A DNA stretch of 64,000 nt from Parvibaculum sp049651025 (GCF_049651025.1 NZ_JBASBH010000106.1:101405-165404), one strand, 5' to 3'; counted from the first letter of the stretch, positions 17,670-27,850 are shown. Notes: generated by a model not told the origin, from the letters alone. A program made the numbers and translations.

Positions 17670-17818
17670 GTGTGGGGAACCAGCCACACGCCCCGGGAGG
17701 TCCAACATGTGGGCCGGACAATATGATCCGGTAGCCTCGCCGCCGATAAAAGCGGCGATGTGCTGGTGTGGGTTGGAAGGGCCAAAAATCGCTGTGCGCG
17801 GAGCGTCGGAAGGGACGC
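17670..17818. other. cluster of four short hairpins, possible structured RNA or repeat
   Basis: Perfect arms occur at 17670-17675/17684-17689 (GTGTGG/CCACAC), 17714-17718/17727-17731 (CCGGA/TCCGG), 17741-17745/17753-17757 (CGCCG/CGGCG) and 17803-17807/17814-17818 (GCGTC/GACGC). Such spacing in 150 bases of non-coding DNA is suggestive of folding, but I recognise no known RNA family. Confidence 0.4.
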
Positions 17819-17995
17819 AAACCCGCATTACAAAATCAAAGCGGCGTCGCCGCCGCTCCGCGCATCCTTCTTTTGAAGGGGCTCGATGATTTGAAGGACA
17901 AATCTCCGAAGGCGCTGCCTTGCGGAGTTGTTTGTGTTTCGTCATCAAGGCCCTCGCCCTCGGGGGGGCATCTGCGCGAGAGATTTTTGCGAAGC

Positions 17996-18050
17996 GAACC
18001 CCCCTCCCGATCAGCTTCGCTGATCCGCCTCCTCCTAAAGGGGGGAGGGG
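17996..18050. repeat. large palindromic extragenic element
   Basis: The inner hairpin GATCAGC (18009-18015) / GCTGATC (18019-18025) with loop TTC sits between a C-rich arm (from about 17998 to 18008) and a G-rich arm (18041-18050, GGGGGAGGGG). This is the shape of dispersed palindromic repeats common in alphaproteobacteria. It lies just past the stop of the leftward gene ending at 18066 and may also end its transcript. Confidence 0.55.
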
Positions 18051-18065
18051 AAAAGGTAGGAGCAT

Positions 18066-18587
18066 CTAGCGCGGGCAGCCGCCGGGCAGGCCGAATTCCG
18101 CCGCCGCCTTGCGGTCCAGCGGCAGGAGTTCCGCGTCGGACAGTCCGCGCGCTTTCAGCGTCACATTGACCAGCACGTCCTGAAAGGCTTCGTCCATCAG
18201 CCCGGCGCGCATGATGATGCAGCGGGCGCGGCGGTTTTCGGGGTTCATGTTGCGCAGCGTTGCGCGCGTGTCGGCGCGGGCGGCGTCGACCTTCGTATCG
18301 CGCATCCATTGCAGGCGTTCGCGCATATGCGGCAGGCGCGTTTGCGCGTCTTCGGGGCTCAGGCCGCTATGGATCGCGTCGATGGTTTCGAGCATCAGGG
18401 TTTGCACACCGGCGAGCGCCGCCATTGTTTCGCGGTAGTGGGTTTCCGCGATGGGGGCGGCGAGCGCGGGGGAGGCGAGGGAGGCCATCAGGGCCACGCA
18501 TAAAGTCGTTGCGAGGCGAGAGGGAAGATGGGTCCCCCGATCAAGCCTGGGGATGACGGAGCAAAAAAGAGAGGGCATCTGCATCAT
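18066..18587 (-). CDS. small secreted protein of unknown function
   Basis: 173 residues. A hydrophobic stretch (LATTLCVALMASLASPALA) ending in an Ala-x-Ala site indicates export. The mature ~130 residues are helical and charged, with two or three cysteines (RARCIIMRAG, GGCPR end), and resemble no family I know. Its ATG overlaps the TGA of the SnoaL-like gene upstream (ATGA), which supports start 18587. The first ~18 residues are encoded by a palindromic repeat of a family also seen at 22462, so the N-terminal region may be a recent addition. Confidence 0.6.
   Translation of the reverse strand: MMQMPSLFCSVIPRLDRGTHLPSRLATTLCVALMASLASPALAAPIAETHYRETMAALAGVQTLMLETIDAIHSGLSPEDAQTRLPHMRERLQWMRDTKVDAARADTRATLRNMNPENRRARCIIMRAGLMDEAFQDVLVNVTLKARGLSDAELLPLDRKAAAEFGLPGGCPR
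18530..18560 (-). repeat. REP-like element inside the 5' end of a gene
   Basis: Read on the minus strand the core is GTCATCCCCAGGCTTGATCG followed by GGGGACCCAT. It matches the pattern GTCATSCCC-GGCT-CGGG-CCAT seen again at 22462-22490. It encodes the n-region of the signal peptide of the gene starting at 18587. Confidence 0.55.
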
Positions 18588-18982
18588 GCGCTCAACTGCC
18601 GGTTCATGGCGGCGCTGTCGCGGGCGCCCCAGCGGCGGCGGATTTTTCCGTCTTTCATTTCGAACCATTCCATTGCCAGGAGTTCATAGCTCTTGCCTGT
18701 CGGCGCTGTGCCGCGAAAGGCTGCGCGGAAGGTTCCGCGTTCGATGTAGCGCGCGGCGACGCGCTCGCCTTCCGCCACCAGATCCTCGATCGTCAGTTCG
18801 ATGCCATAGGCCGCGTGCAGATCGCGCCAGACCGGCATTGCCATCTCGTCGATATTGCCCCAGCCGAGCACGCCCTGAATTTCAGCATCTGCGGTGAAGA
18901 GGGCGCGCAGGCGCGTGAAGTCCCCGGCGTTGAAGGCTGCCACATACTGCGTCACGAGTTGCTTGTTGGCACTATCGCTCAT
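18584..18982 (-). CDS. SnoaL/NTF2-like protein
   Basis: 132 residues with the cone-shaped NTF2 fold pattern: N-terminal helices (NKQLVTQYVAAFNAGDFTRL), FTADAEIQG, then strands ending in AMEWFEMKDGKIRRRWGARD. The layout is that of SnoaL-like ester cyclases and ketosteroid-isomerase relatives, whose members act on polyketides or steroids or have no known activity. The stop overlaps the start of the small secreted protein gene, so the two are likely co-translated. Confidence 0.78.
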   Translation of the reverse strand: MSDSANKQLVTQYVAAFNAGDFTRLRALFTADAEIQGVLGWGNIDEMAMPVWRDLHAAYGIELTIEDLVAEGERVAARYIERGTFRAAFRGTAPTGKSYELLAMEWFEMKDGKIRRRWGARDSAAMNRQLSA

Positions 18983-19073
18983 TCCGCCTCTCCGTCTCCC
19001 GTTCGTGTCGAAGCGGGTGGCAGTCTAGCCGAGCTTGTATCTACAGGCGGAGCGCAAAATGAGAAGCCGGGCG

Positions 19074-19664
19074 TCAGGTCCTATAGGCATCGAGCAATGC
19101 GTGCGGGATGCCAAAGCCGATGTCGAAGACGGTGGCGTCGTCGATCCGGTTTGTCGGGCGCTGCACGATCACGGGTTCGTGCAGCGTGTTGGGATAGGGC
19201 TCGCGCGTCGAGAGCGAGATCACGCGGGGCGGCTGGCCTTCGGGCGCTGCAAGCGGCAGCAGCACGAGTTCGAGCCGCGCGGGCATTTCCTCGCCATAGA
19301 CCAGCGTGAAATGGGTCAGCACGCCGGCATTGTGGCGACCGGCTATGTCGAAGGCGAGGCGCACTTCGCCGCGCAGCGCGGGCGGTGTGAAGTCGATGAG
19401 GTTGAGGCCCCTGGGCTCGAAGCCGAGGCGTTTCGTCGCCAGCGTTCCCGCGAGGCGATAACGCACGGTGTTTTCGTCGACCAGTTCGAAGATGACGATC
19501 TGGGGCAGAAGCGATTTCATCGTGCCCGGATTGATCGCGTCGGCGCGCGGCACCGGTCCGCCGTTTCTGAGCGCCTGCCAGTGGTCGAGGAACTCCCGGC
19601 TCTTGTCGCGTTCAAAAGCTATGTCTGAAGGATCGGTGCAAATCTCGATGTTGACGCGGGCCAT
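19074..19664 (-). CDS. PAS domain protein (PAS_5 type)
   Basis: 196 residues forming essentially one PAS-like unit. Typical of the alphaproteobacterial PAS_5 family are the N-terminal HWQALRNGGPVPRADAINP, LLPQIVIFELVDENTVRYRLAGT, and GFEPRGLNLIDF. No effector domain (kinase, GGDEF, HTH) is attached, so the role would be as a separate sensor or small-molecule binder. No partner is evident from the neighbours. Confidence 0.8.
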   Translation of the reverse strand: MARVNIEICTDPSDIAFERDKSREFLDHWQALRNGGPVPRADAINPGTMKSLLPQIVIFELVDENTVRYRLAGTLATKRLGFEPRGLNLIDFTPPALRGEVRLAFDIAGRHNAGVLTHFTLVYGEEMPARLELVLLPLAAPEGQPPRVISLSTREPYPNTLHEPVIVQRPTNRIDDATVFDIGFGIPHALLDAYRT

Positions 19665-19747
19665 GGGCTTACTCGGCTCTACTCAAGGTTTCAAGCATAT
19701 GAGATGCGCCTTAACGAATTCGTAAGGCCCATGGTCCGCGACATTAT

Positions 19748-20569
19748 TCAGCTATTGGTGAAGGCGGGTTTGCGCTTTTGCAGGAAGGCGGCGATGCCTT
19801 CGCGGAAGTCGTTCGTTTGGGCCGCCAGAATCTGGTTGCGATCTTCCATCGCGATGGCGGCTTCGAGGCTTCCCGCATCGACCGACATGTTGAGGCATTC
19901 CTTGGTCAGGCGCAGCCCGAGCGGCGATGTCGTCAGCATTTCGTCGATATAGGGGCGCGCGGCTTCCGCCAGCTTGTCGTCGTCGACGACTTCGGACACG
20001 AGGCCGACGCGGAGCGCGCGATCGGCGTTGATGAAGCGGCCGGTCATCATCAGTTCGGAGGCGACGGACACGCCGACGAGGCGCGGCAGGAAATAGGAGA
20101 CGCCGATATCGCAGGCCGAAAGCCCGATGCGGATGAAGGCGGCGTTCATGCGCGCGCTTGTGCCTGCGATGCGGATATCGGAGGCGAGCGCGAAGGCAAA
20201 GCCGCCGCCGCATGCGGGGCCGTGAATGAGGCTGATGATCGCCTGCGGGCAGCGGCGCATGCGCATGACGATCTCGCTGATCGCGCGCTGGCTGCGAAGG
20301 CCCGCAACGACGCCGCCCGAGCTGTTTTCGCTCGATGTTTCGCGGTGCTTCAGGTCAAGCCCGGCGCAGAAGGCGCGGCCTGCGCCTCTCAGCACGACGA
20401 TGCGCACGCTCTGGTCGGTATAGAGCTTGCCGAAGTAATCCTGCAGCTCGGCGGTGAGGGTAGGATTGATCGCGTTCAGCATGTCTGGGCGGTTAAGCGT
20501 CACCCAATCGACGGGGCCTTCCTTTTCGATGAGGAGGGTTTCGTATTTTGCAGGCGTTGCGTCGGTCAT
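19748..20569 (-). CDS. enoyl-CoA hydratase/isomerase family protein
   Basis: 273 residues. Crotonase-fold marks are LNRPDMLNAINP, the oxyanion-hole loop AFCAGLDLKH, and HGPACGGGFAFALASDIRIA followed by IGLSACDIGVSYFLPRLVG. The usual second catalytic glutamate position after the GL motif reads differently (SACDIG), so classic hydration is not assured; isomerase or hydrolase activity on an acyl-CoA is possible. ATG 20569 has GGAGA six bases ahead. Confidence 0.86.
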   Translation of the reverse strand: MTDATPAKYETLLIEKEGPVDWVTLNRPDMLNAINPTLTAELQDYFGKLYTDQSVRIVVLRGAGRAFCAGLDLKHRETSSENSSGGVVAGLRSQRAISEIVMRMRRCPQAIISLIHGPACGGGFAFALASDIRIAGTSARMNAAFIRIGLSACDIGVSYFLPRLVGVSVASELMMTGRFINADRALRVGLVSEVVDDDKLAEAARPYIDEMLTTSPLGLRLTKECLNMSVDAGSLEAAIAMEDRNQILAAQTNDFREGIAAFLQKRKPAFTNS

Positions 20570-20661
20570 ATGCGGTCTCCCTTTACGCATTTTGAATGTC
20601 GTTGGGAGAAGCCTAACCCGGCAGAGAGGGCGCGCGCGAGCCTTCGCAAAATTCCGCAGCG

Positions 20662-21003
20662 TCAGCCTTCGTCGGGCTCCATCTCGGCGAGGATGGCGTC
20701 GGGCAAGGCGAGCCATCGCAGGGCGACAACGCCGCCTTGTTCGATGCGCATGACTTCGGCGGTGAAATTTCGGCCCTTCGTCTGCCTGTGCCAGCGCAGC
20801 GAGCCGCAAAGGATGTCGCCGATGGCGGTTTCGCCCGCAAAGCCTTCGATGCAGGCGCCGCCTGCCGACCAGTCGCGGGCGCGGTGGTCATAGCCGCCGA
20901 TCTCGACAAGGAGCAGCGGATCGCTTGAGCGCGCGGCAAGCCTCTGCTCAGGCTCAGCCAGCCTGCCTCGAAGGCGCTCGACGAGGCGCAATATAAGCGA
21001 CAT
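20662..21003 (-). CDS. PilZ-like small protein
   Basis: 113 residues. The c-di-GMP-binding signatures seem present: RLAAR (R-x3-R) at residues 21-25 and DWSAGG (D-x-S-x-x-G) about 20 residues later, followed by alternating strands (DILCGSLRW, FTAEVMRIEQGGVVALRW). A single-domain PilZ protein would act as a cytoplasmic c-di-GMP receptor. No diguanylate cyclase or motility gene is near. The match is by motif only. Confidence 0.68.
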   Translation of the reverse strand: MSLILRLVERLRGRLAEPEQRLAARSSDPLLLVEIGGYDHRARDWSAGGACIEGFAGETAIGDILCGSLRWHRQTKGRNFTAEVMRIEQGGVVALRWLALPDAILAEMEPDEG

Positions 21004-21111
21004 ATGATCTCTCTTGGATCATCAACCCCGAAATCATTGTGGCACGGTCGCGCCCGGCTTGGCTATAAAAGCGGACGACATGAAGCGCCTGAAGGGCCCA
21101 AAGAGGACGAA

Positions 21112-21522
21112 ATGACGAAGATTGAAGAGCCCAAGGCAATTCTCATCGAGGTTGGACCGGGCGAACTGGTCGACAAGATCACCATTCTCGCGATCAAGTC
21201 CGAGCGTATGCGCGACGAGGGCAAGCTGAAGAATGTGCGCCACGAGCTTGCCGTTCTCGATGCGGCGCGGCGCGCGCATATTCCGGCCAGCGCAGAATTG
21301 ACGCGGCTCGAAGCGGCGCTGAAGGAAGTTAACGAGGCGCTGTGGGTGATCGAGGACGATATTCGCCAATGCGAGGCGGACAAGGATTTCGGTCCGAAAT
21401 TCGTCGAGCTGGCGCGTTCCGTCTACAAGCAGAACGACAAGCGCGCGGCCTTGAAGAAGGACATCAACCTTCTCACCGGCTCGTCGATCATTGAAGAGAA
21501 GTCGTATACGGAATTTGAGTAG
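21112..21522 (+). CDS. DUF6165 family protein
   Basis: 136 residues, strongly helical and charged, with a conserved start (IEVGPGELVDKITILAIKSERM) and a C-terminal KQNDKRAALKKDIN-like helix, as in DUF6165. The function is unknown; such genes are often found beside LPS or glycosyltransferase genes, as here. The last 35 bases overlap the end of the heptosyltransferase gene on the other strand, so the two transcripts are antisense at their 3' ends. Confidence 0.8.
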   Translation: MTKIEEPKAILIEVGPGELVDKITILAIKSERMRDEGKLKNVRHELAVLDAARRAHIPASAELTRLEAALKEVNEALWVIEDDIRQCEADKDFGPKFVELARSVYKQNDKRAALKKDINLLTGSSIIEEKSYTEFE

Positions 21523-22447
21523 CCGCGACGCGCAGGTGCACTTCGTCGAGCACGCGCTCGACGGGTAGCGAGGAGAGTTGCGCAACCTCGATCGCAGTGA
21601 AATTCTCCCGCTCGATGCCGGTGCGCTCGGCGGTCGTATGCGATCCGAAAAGCGCGAGGCCCGGCACGCCCAGATGCGAGGCAAGATGGCTTGGCCCCGT
21701 ATCGTTGCCGACGACGAAGGCCGCCTGCTTGAAGACGCCCGCAAGCTCGAACCAGTTGAGAAAGCCACGCGGGCCTTTCAGCGTGATGCCGGGAATTTCG
21801 GCGGCAAGGTCCAGCTCATCGGGGCCGGGCGCTGTGACGATCTGATAGCCTTCGTCGATGAGGCGTTGTGCGAGTTCGCCGTAATAGGGCCAGCGCTTCT
21901 CAGGGTGGCGGGCGGACGAGCCTGGAATGAGCAGGATGAAAGGCCGCGTCACGCCTGCATCGGCGAGCAGCCCGGTCGCGTCATCTGCAAGCCAGGAAAT
22001 ATCCGGCTTGCGTGTGTGACGCACAGTCAGGCCCGCATCTTTCAGCTGGCCCGCCATACGGTCGAGCGAGCGGAGCTTTTTGGGATGTTTCGCCAGATGC
22101 GGATGGCTGACGCCGGGTGCGGTGCCCGACCAGTTCGTGTTCTGGAAAAACCAGCGGAAATAGGAAGCCGTGCGCGGTGAGTTTTGCAGATCGTAGACCA
22201 TGTCGAAGCGCTCGGCCTTCAGCTGCTTTCCGAGCTTCCACATCAGGTCGAGCCGCCAGCGCGGATGGCGCGGGTCGATCATCACCTTGTCGATCCAGGG
22301 GCAGCGCTCGAAGATGCGCCGATAGGGCGGCGTCGTCAGCACGACAAGTTCATCCCCGGGATGATTGTCGCGTATATCATGCAAAGCGCCTTCGGACTGG
22401 ATTGCGTCGCCAAAGGCCCCATGTTTGATGATCAGGATACGGCGCAT
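21488..22447 (-). CDS. glycosyltransferase family 9 (ADP-heptose:LPS heptosyltransferase-like)
   Basis: 319 residues with the GT9 layout: N-terminal RRILIIKHGAFGDAIQSEGA, then the donor site LLIPGSSARHPEKRWPYYGE and FVVGNDTGPSHLASHLGVP. These enzymes add heptose to the LPS inner core at the cytoplasmic face. ATG 22447 opens the Rossmann fold; the longer in-frame extension is made of a REP-like repeat. It converges with and overlaps the DUF6165 gene. Confidence 0.88.
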   Translation of the reverse strand: MRRILIIKHGAFGDAIQSEGALHDIRDNHPGDELVVLTTPPYRRIFERCPWIDKVMIDPRHPRWRLDLMWKLGKQLKAERFDMVYDLQNSPRTASYFRWFFQNTNWSGTAPGVSHPHLAKHPKKLRSLDRMAGQLKDAGLTVRHTRKPDISWLADDATGLLADAGVTRPFILLIPGSSARHPEKRWPYYGELAQRLIDEGYQIVTAPGPDELDLAAEIPGITLKGPRGFLNWFELAGVFKQAAFVVGNDTGPSHLASHLGVPGLALFGSHTTAERTGIERENFTAIEVAQLSSLPVERVLDEVHLRVAATQIPYTTSLQ

Positions 22448-22461
22448 GGCATGTGAGTTTC

Positions 22462-22490
22462 GTGTCATGCCCGGCTCGCGCGGGCTCCAT
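22462..22490 (-). repeat. REP-like element upstream of the heptosyltransferase gene
   Basis: GTCATGCCCGGCTCGCGCGG followed by GCTCCAT, with the hairpin GCCCG (22469-22473) / CGGGC (22481-22485). The pattern matches the element at 18530-18560. It lies 15-43 bases ahead of the ATG at 22447 and would sit in the 5' leader of its transcript. Confidence 0.55.
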
Positions 22491-22656
22491 CCGAAGCGGC
22501 CTCGACAGAATGTCACAGCGGGTTCAGCAGCGCGAGGCCTATTGCGCGCACTTCGCCCCTCCTAGACTATGCGCGACCGTCTGACAACAGGGGCAGTTCG
22601 CCCCGCGCCCTCCGCATTGGGCGCAAGAGACCAGGGTACCGATTGAGGCGTCATAT

Positions 22657-23880
22657 ATGAGCCAGGCAAATGAAGATGTGGCGAGGCGATTGGGGCTCGT
22701 GAGCGGCGGCGGCAGTGCCGGGCTGAAGGCATGGGCGCGGCGGCGTCCCTGGCTTGCGGGTGGCATCGCGCTTGCGGCTGCGCTTTTCCTCGTCTGGCTT
22801 CTTTTTCTGCGCGGTGGCGCAGGCGTCGAATATGTGACGGACAAGGTTGCGACGGGCGATCTCAGGGTCACGGTGACGGCAACGGGAACTGTCGAGCCGG
22901 TGACGTCGGTCACGGTCGGCAGCGAAATCTCCGGGCGTATCGACAAGGTTCTGGTCGATTTCAACGACCGGGTGAAGAAGGGCCAGATTCTTGCCGAGAT
23001 TGATACGGCGACGCTCGAAATAACGGTCGCCCGCTCGCGCGCCAATCTCGACGATGCTCGCGCCACGGTCCTGCAATATGAGGCGACGCGGATCGAGGCG
23101 GCGGCGGCATGGAAACGCAATCGCAGCCTCGCCGCACAGAACGCCATTTCGCAAAGCGACCTCGAAACGGCGCTGGCAAATCTGAAGCGCGCCGAGGCCA
23201 ATTATGCGGGCGCGCAGGCGAAGGTGAAATCCGCCGAGGCACAGCTTGCGTCCGATGAAACCGCGCTCTCCAAGGCCGTCATCAAATCGCCCATCGATGG
23301 CGTCGTCATCGAGCGCGACATCGAGCCGGGGCAAACGGTTGCAGCAGCCTTCGAGACGCCGACGCTTTTCACGCTTGCAGACGATCTCAGCCATATGGAA
23401 TTGCAGGTCAAGGTGGACGAGGCCGATGTCGGCGAAGTTCGCGCGGGCCAGTCGGCCACATTCACGGTCGATGCCTATCCGAACCGGCGTTTTCAGGCGA
23501 AGATCGAAAAGGTTCGCTACGCCTCGACGACGACGAACAATGTCGTCTCCTATGTCGCGGTTCTCTCCGTCGATAATGGCGATCTGGCGCTTCGCCCCGG
23601 CATGACGGCGACGGCGGAAATCGTCACGGCGGAAAAGAAGAATGTGCTTCTGATCCCCAATGGCGCGATACGTTTCACGCCGCCGGACGCCAAGACGCCT
23701 CAGTCCAGCGTAACGGAATCCGGCATCGTCGAGAAACATGTCTGGACGCTTGAGGATGGCAAGCCCGTCGCGCTGCGCTTGCAGGCTGGCCTCACGAACG
23801 GGCAACAAACGGAAGTGCTTGGCGGTGATCTTGCCGAGAACACGTCCGTTCTGATCGACGTCAAGGCGAAGGGGAAATAG
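22657..23880 (+). CDS. efflux periplasmic adaptor subunit (MacA-like)
   Basis: 407 residues. A single N-terminal membrane segment spans residues 31-51. It is followed by a lipoyl/barrel-sandwich part (TVEPVTSVTVGSEISGRIDK), a coiled-coil hairpin (residues ~110-190) and the returning IKSPIDGVVIERDIEPGQTV strand, then a beta-barrel. As in MacA, it would bridge an inner-membrane ABC transporter to an outer-membrane channel. The ATPase gene starts 3 bases after its stop. No TolC-type gene is adjacent. Confidence 0.91.
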   Translation: MSQANEDVARRLGLVSGGGSAGLKAWARRRPWLAGGIALAAALFLVWLLFLRGGAGVEYVTDKVATGDLRVTVTATGTVEPVTSVTVGSEISGRIDKVLVDFNDRVKKGQILAEIDTATLEITVARSRANLDDARATVLQYEATRIEAAAAWKRNRSLAAQNAISQSDLETALANLKRAEANYAGAQAKVKSAEAQLASDETALSKAVIKSPIDGVVIERDIEPGQTVAAAFETPTLFTLADDLSHMELQVKVDEADVGEVRAGQSATFTVDAYPNRRFQAKIEKVRYASTTTNNVVSYVAVLSVDNGDLALRPGMTATAEIVTAEKKNVLLIPNGAIRFTPPDAKTPQSSVTESGIVEKHVWTLEDGKPVALRLQAGLTNGQQTEVLGGDLAENTSVLIDVKAKGK

Positions 23881-23882
23881 GC

Positions 23883-24620
23883 GTGGTGCAGCCTGCCGTA
23901 TCATCCGAGCCTGCCCTCATCGCCTTTCGCGGCGTGTCGAAAATCTATGGGCATGGCGAGAATGAGGTGCGCGCACTCGACGCCATCGACCTCATCATCA
24001 ATGACGGCGAGTTCGTCGCGATCATGGGGCCGAGCGGGTCGGGCAAGTCGACCTGCATGAATATCGTTGGATGTCTCGATACGCCGAGCGACGGCCATTA
24101 CCTGTTTCGCGGCGTCGATGTCGGCGCGCTCAATCGCGACCAGCGCGCGCTGCTCAGGCGCAACTATCTCGGCTTCGTCTTTCAGGGTTTCAATCTGCTG
24201 AAGCGAACGACCGCGCTTGAGAATGTTGAATTGCCGCTCATCTATCGCGGCATCCCGCGGGCGAAACGGCACGAGCGCGCCAGGGAGGCGCTGGCGGCGG
24301 TCGGTCTTTCGGAGCGCGCAAATCACACGGCGTCGGAACTTTCCGGCGGGCAGCAGCAGCGCGTCGCCATTGCGCGCGCCATTGCGAGCGACCCGGCCGT
24401 CCTGCTTGCCGACGAACCGACAGGCAATCTCGACTCTCAGCGTTCGCGCGAGATCATGGAGCTTCTGCTCAAGCTCAATCAGGACCACGGCATCACCATC
24501 GTCATGGTCACGCATGAGGCGGACATGGCAGCCTATGCAGATCGCGCCGTGCATTTTTTCGATGGCAAGGTCGCGTCCGATATTCGCCAGTCCCGCATTT
24601 CGCAAAGGGCAGGTGGCTGA
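23883..24620 (+). CDS. ABC transporter ATP-binding protein (MacB/LolD-like)
   Basis: 245 residues with Walker A GPSGSGKST, the signature LSGGQQQRVAIARA, Walker B VLLADEPTGNLD and the switch histidine MVTHE. It powers the permease encoded 3 bases downstream. The likely start is GTG 23883 (a second GTG follows directly), with AAGGGG upstream. In E. coli MacB this domain is fused to the permease; here they are separate, as in LolCDE and YknXYZ-type systems. Confidence 0.92.
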   Translation: MVQPAVSSEPALIAFRGVSKIYGHGENEVRALDAIDLIINDGEFVAIMGPSGSGKSTCMNIVGCLDTPSDGHYLFRGVDVGALNRDQRALLRRNYLGFVFQGFNLLKRTTALENVELPLIYRGIPRAKRHERAREALAAVGLSERANHTASELSGGQQQRVAIARAIASDPAVLLADEPTGNLDSQRSREIMELLLKLNQDHGITIVMVTHEADMAAYADRAVHFFDGKVASDIRQSRISQRAGG

Positions 24621-24623
24621 GCC

Positions 24624-25826
24624 ATGTTTCTGGAAACGCTCCTTCTTTCCTTTCGCGAGATCCGGCGCAACATCATGCGGTCTGGCCTCACCATGCTCGG
24701 CATCATCATCGGCGTCGCGGCGGTGATCGCCATGGTCACGCTGGGCGGCGGCGCGCAGCAGAAAGTGTCGAGCGATATTTCCGGCCTTGGAAAAAACCTT
24801 CTGATGGTCATGCCGGGCGGCCAGCAGCGCGGGCCGAGCACGGGCGGGGCGCTGTTCAAGGCCGATGATGTTCAGGCGCTGGAGCGCGGCGTCGACGGCC
24901 TCGACGCCATCGCGCCGATGTCGACCTCATCCGTCCGTGCGGTCTATAGCAACACGAACTGGACCACGACTGTTTCGGGCGTAACGAACGCCTATTTCAA
25001 GGTGCGGCAATGGTCGCTCGCGACGGGACGCATTTTCGACGAGGCGGAAGAACGCTCGGGCCGCACCGTTTGCGTCATCGGCGCGACGGTCCGCAAAAAT
25101 CTCTTCGGCCAGCAGGACCCCATCGGCGCGCGCCTGCGCATCGGTGCAAGTTCGTGCCAGGTCATCGGCCTGCTTGAAAGCAAGGGTTCATCGACCTTCG
25201 GCAGCGATCAGGACGATGTGGTCGTCCTGCCTTTGCTTGCCTATCAGCGGCGCATTTCCGGCAATGACAATATCTCGATCATCTTCCTGTCGGCGCGCAA
25301 CGGCGCATCGATCGACAAGGTGAAAGCCGCCGCTGAAGGCTTGCTCCGCCAGCGCCGCCATATCGTGCAAGGCAAGACGGATGATTTCCATGTGCAGGAT
25401 ATGCGCGAGATCGCCACGCTCGTCGAAGGCACGACGGCATTGCTGACGGCTTTCCTCGGCGCGGTTGCCGCAATCAGCCTTCTCGTCGGCGGCATCGGCA
25501 TCATGAATATCATGCTCGTCTCGGTGACGGAGCGCACGCGCGAGATCGGCATACGTCTTGCCATCGGCGCTTATGAGCGCGAGGTGCTGATGCAGTTTCT
25601 TGTCGAGGCGGGCTCGCTCTCGCTTGCGGGCGGCGTGATCGGCATTGTGATCGGGCTGGTGATTTCAGCCGTCATTGCGCCGCTGGTCGGCATTCCGTTC
25701 GTCTTCAATTTTTCGATCATCGCCATCGCTTTCGTTTTCTCGGCGGCGGTCGGCGTCGTCTTCGGCTATTTCCCGGCGCGCAATGCGGCGCGCCTCGATC
25801 CAATAGAGGCGCTGCGCTACGAGTGA
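24624..25826 (+). CDS. ABC transporter permease (MacB-like, FtsX fold)
   Basis: 400 residues. An N-terminal membrane segment (LTMLGIIIGVAAVIAMVTLG) is followed by a ~230-residue periplasmic MacB_PCD domain and a C-terminal FtsX part with three helices (AFLGAVAAISLLVGGIGIMN, then two more). The motif ERTREIGIRLAIGA is typical. With the ATPase and adaptor it forms a mechanotransmission-type efflux or extrusion complex whose substrate (macrolide, peptide, lipid or other) cannot be told here. Confidence 0.92.
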   Translation: MFLETLLLSFREIRRNIMRSGLTMLGIIIGVAAVIAMVTLGGGAQQKVSSDISGLGKNLLMVMPGGQQRGPSTGGALFKADDVQALERGVDGLDAIAPMSTSSVRAVYSNTNWTTTVSGVTNAYFKVRQWSLATGRIFDEAEERSGRTVCVIGATVRKNLFGQQDPIGARLRIGASSCQVIGLLESKGSSTFGSDQDDVVVLPLLAYQRRISGNDNISIIFLSARNGASIDKVKAAAEGLLRQRRHIVQGKTDDFHVQDMREIATLVEGTTALLTAFLGAVAAISLLVGGIGIMNIMLVSVTERTREIGIRLAIGAYEREVLMQFLVEAGSLSLAGGVIGIVIGLVISAVIAPLVGIPFVFNFSIIAIAFVFSAAVGVVFGYFPARNAARLDPIEALRYE

Positions 25827-25873
25827 TCCTGCCGCCTCCAGCCGGGTGACTGGCCGAAGGCGGCAGACCATGT

Positions 25874-27691
<1,818 letters not shown>

Positions 27692-27850
27692 AGTGGCCAC
27701 TCTCCCTGTCGCTTTTTTATGGTCCGCCATCGACGTTTGGTCGTCGCAGCAGATCCTTGTTTTGACGCGCGTGATCGTGCAGTGAGCGAATATCCACGCA
27801 CTCACGGGGAATGATAAGCTGCAGTTACTAGTTGTCAAAACCCGGAAGGG

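Larger units (their letters stand above)
17352..18065. other. 714-base gap with hairpins and repeat-like sequence, no supported gene
   Basis: Several frames stay open here on both strands, but none has a ribosome site, known domain or matching codon pattern. The left third is AT-rich like the ATPase gene. The middle (17670-17818) holds four short hairpins, and the right end a large palindromic element (17996-18050). I treat it as intergenic DNA carrying repeats and possibly a structured RNA. Confidence 0.6.

Noticed and set aside
17380..18065. Several medium open frames on the minus strand in the 17.4-18.1 kb gap
   Set aside because: They overlap each other in different frames, cross the hairpin cluster and palindromic repeat, and have no ribosome sites. 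They are better seen as stop-poor repeat DNA.
24992..25391. Small minus-strand frames within the permease gene
   Set aside because: Antisense shadows inside a clear MacB-type permease.
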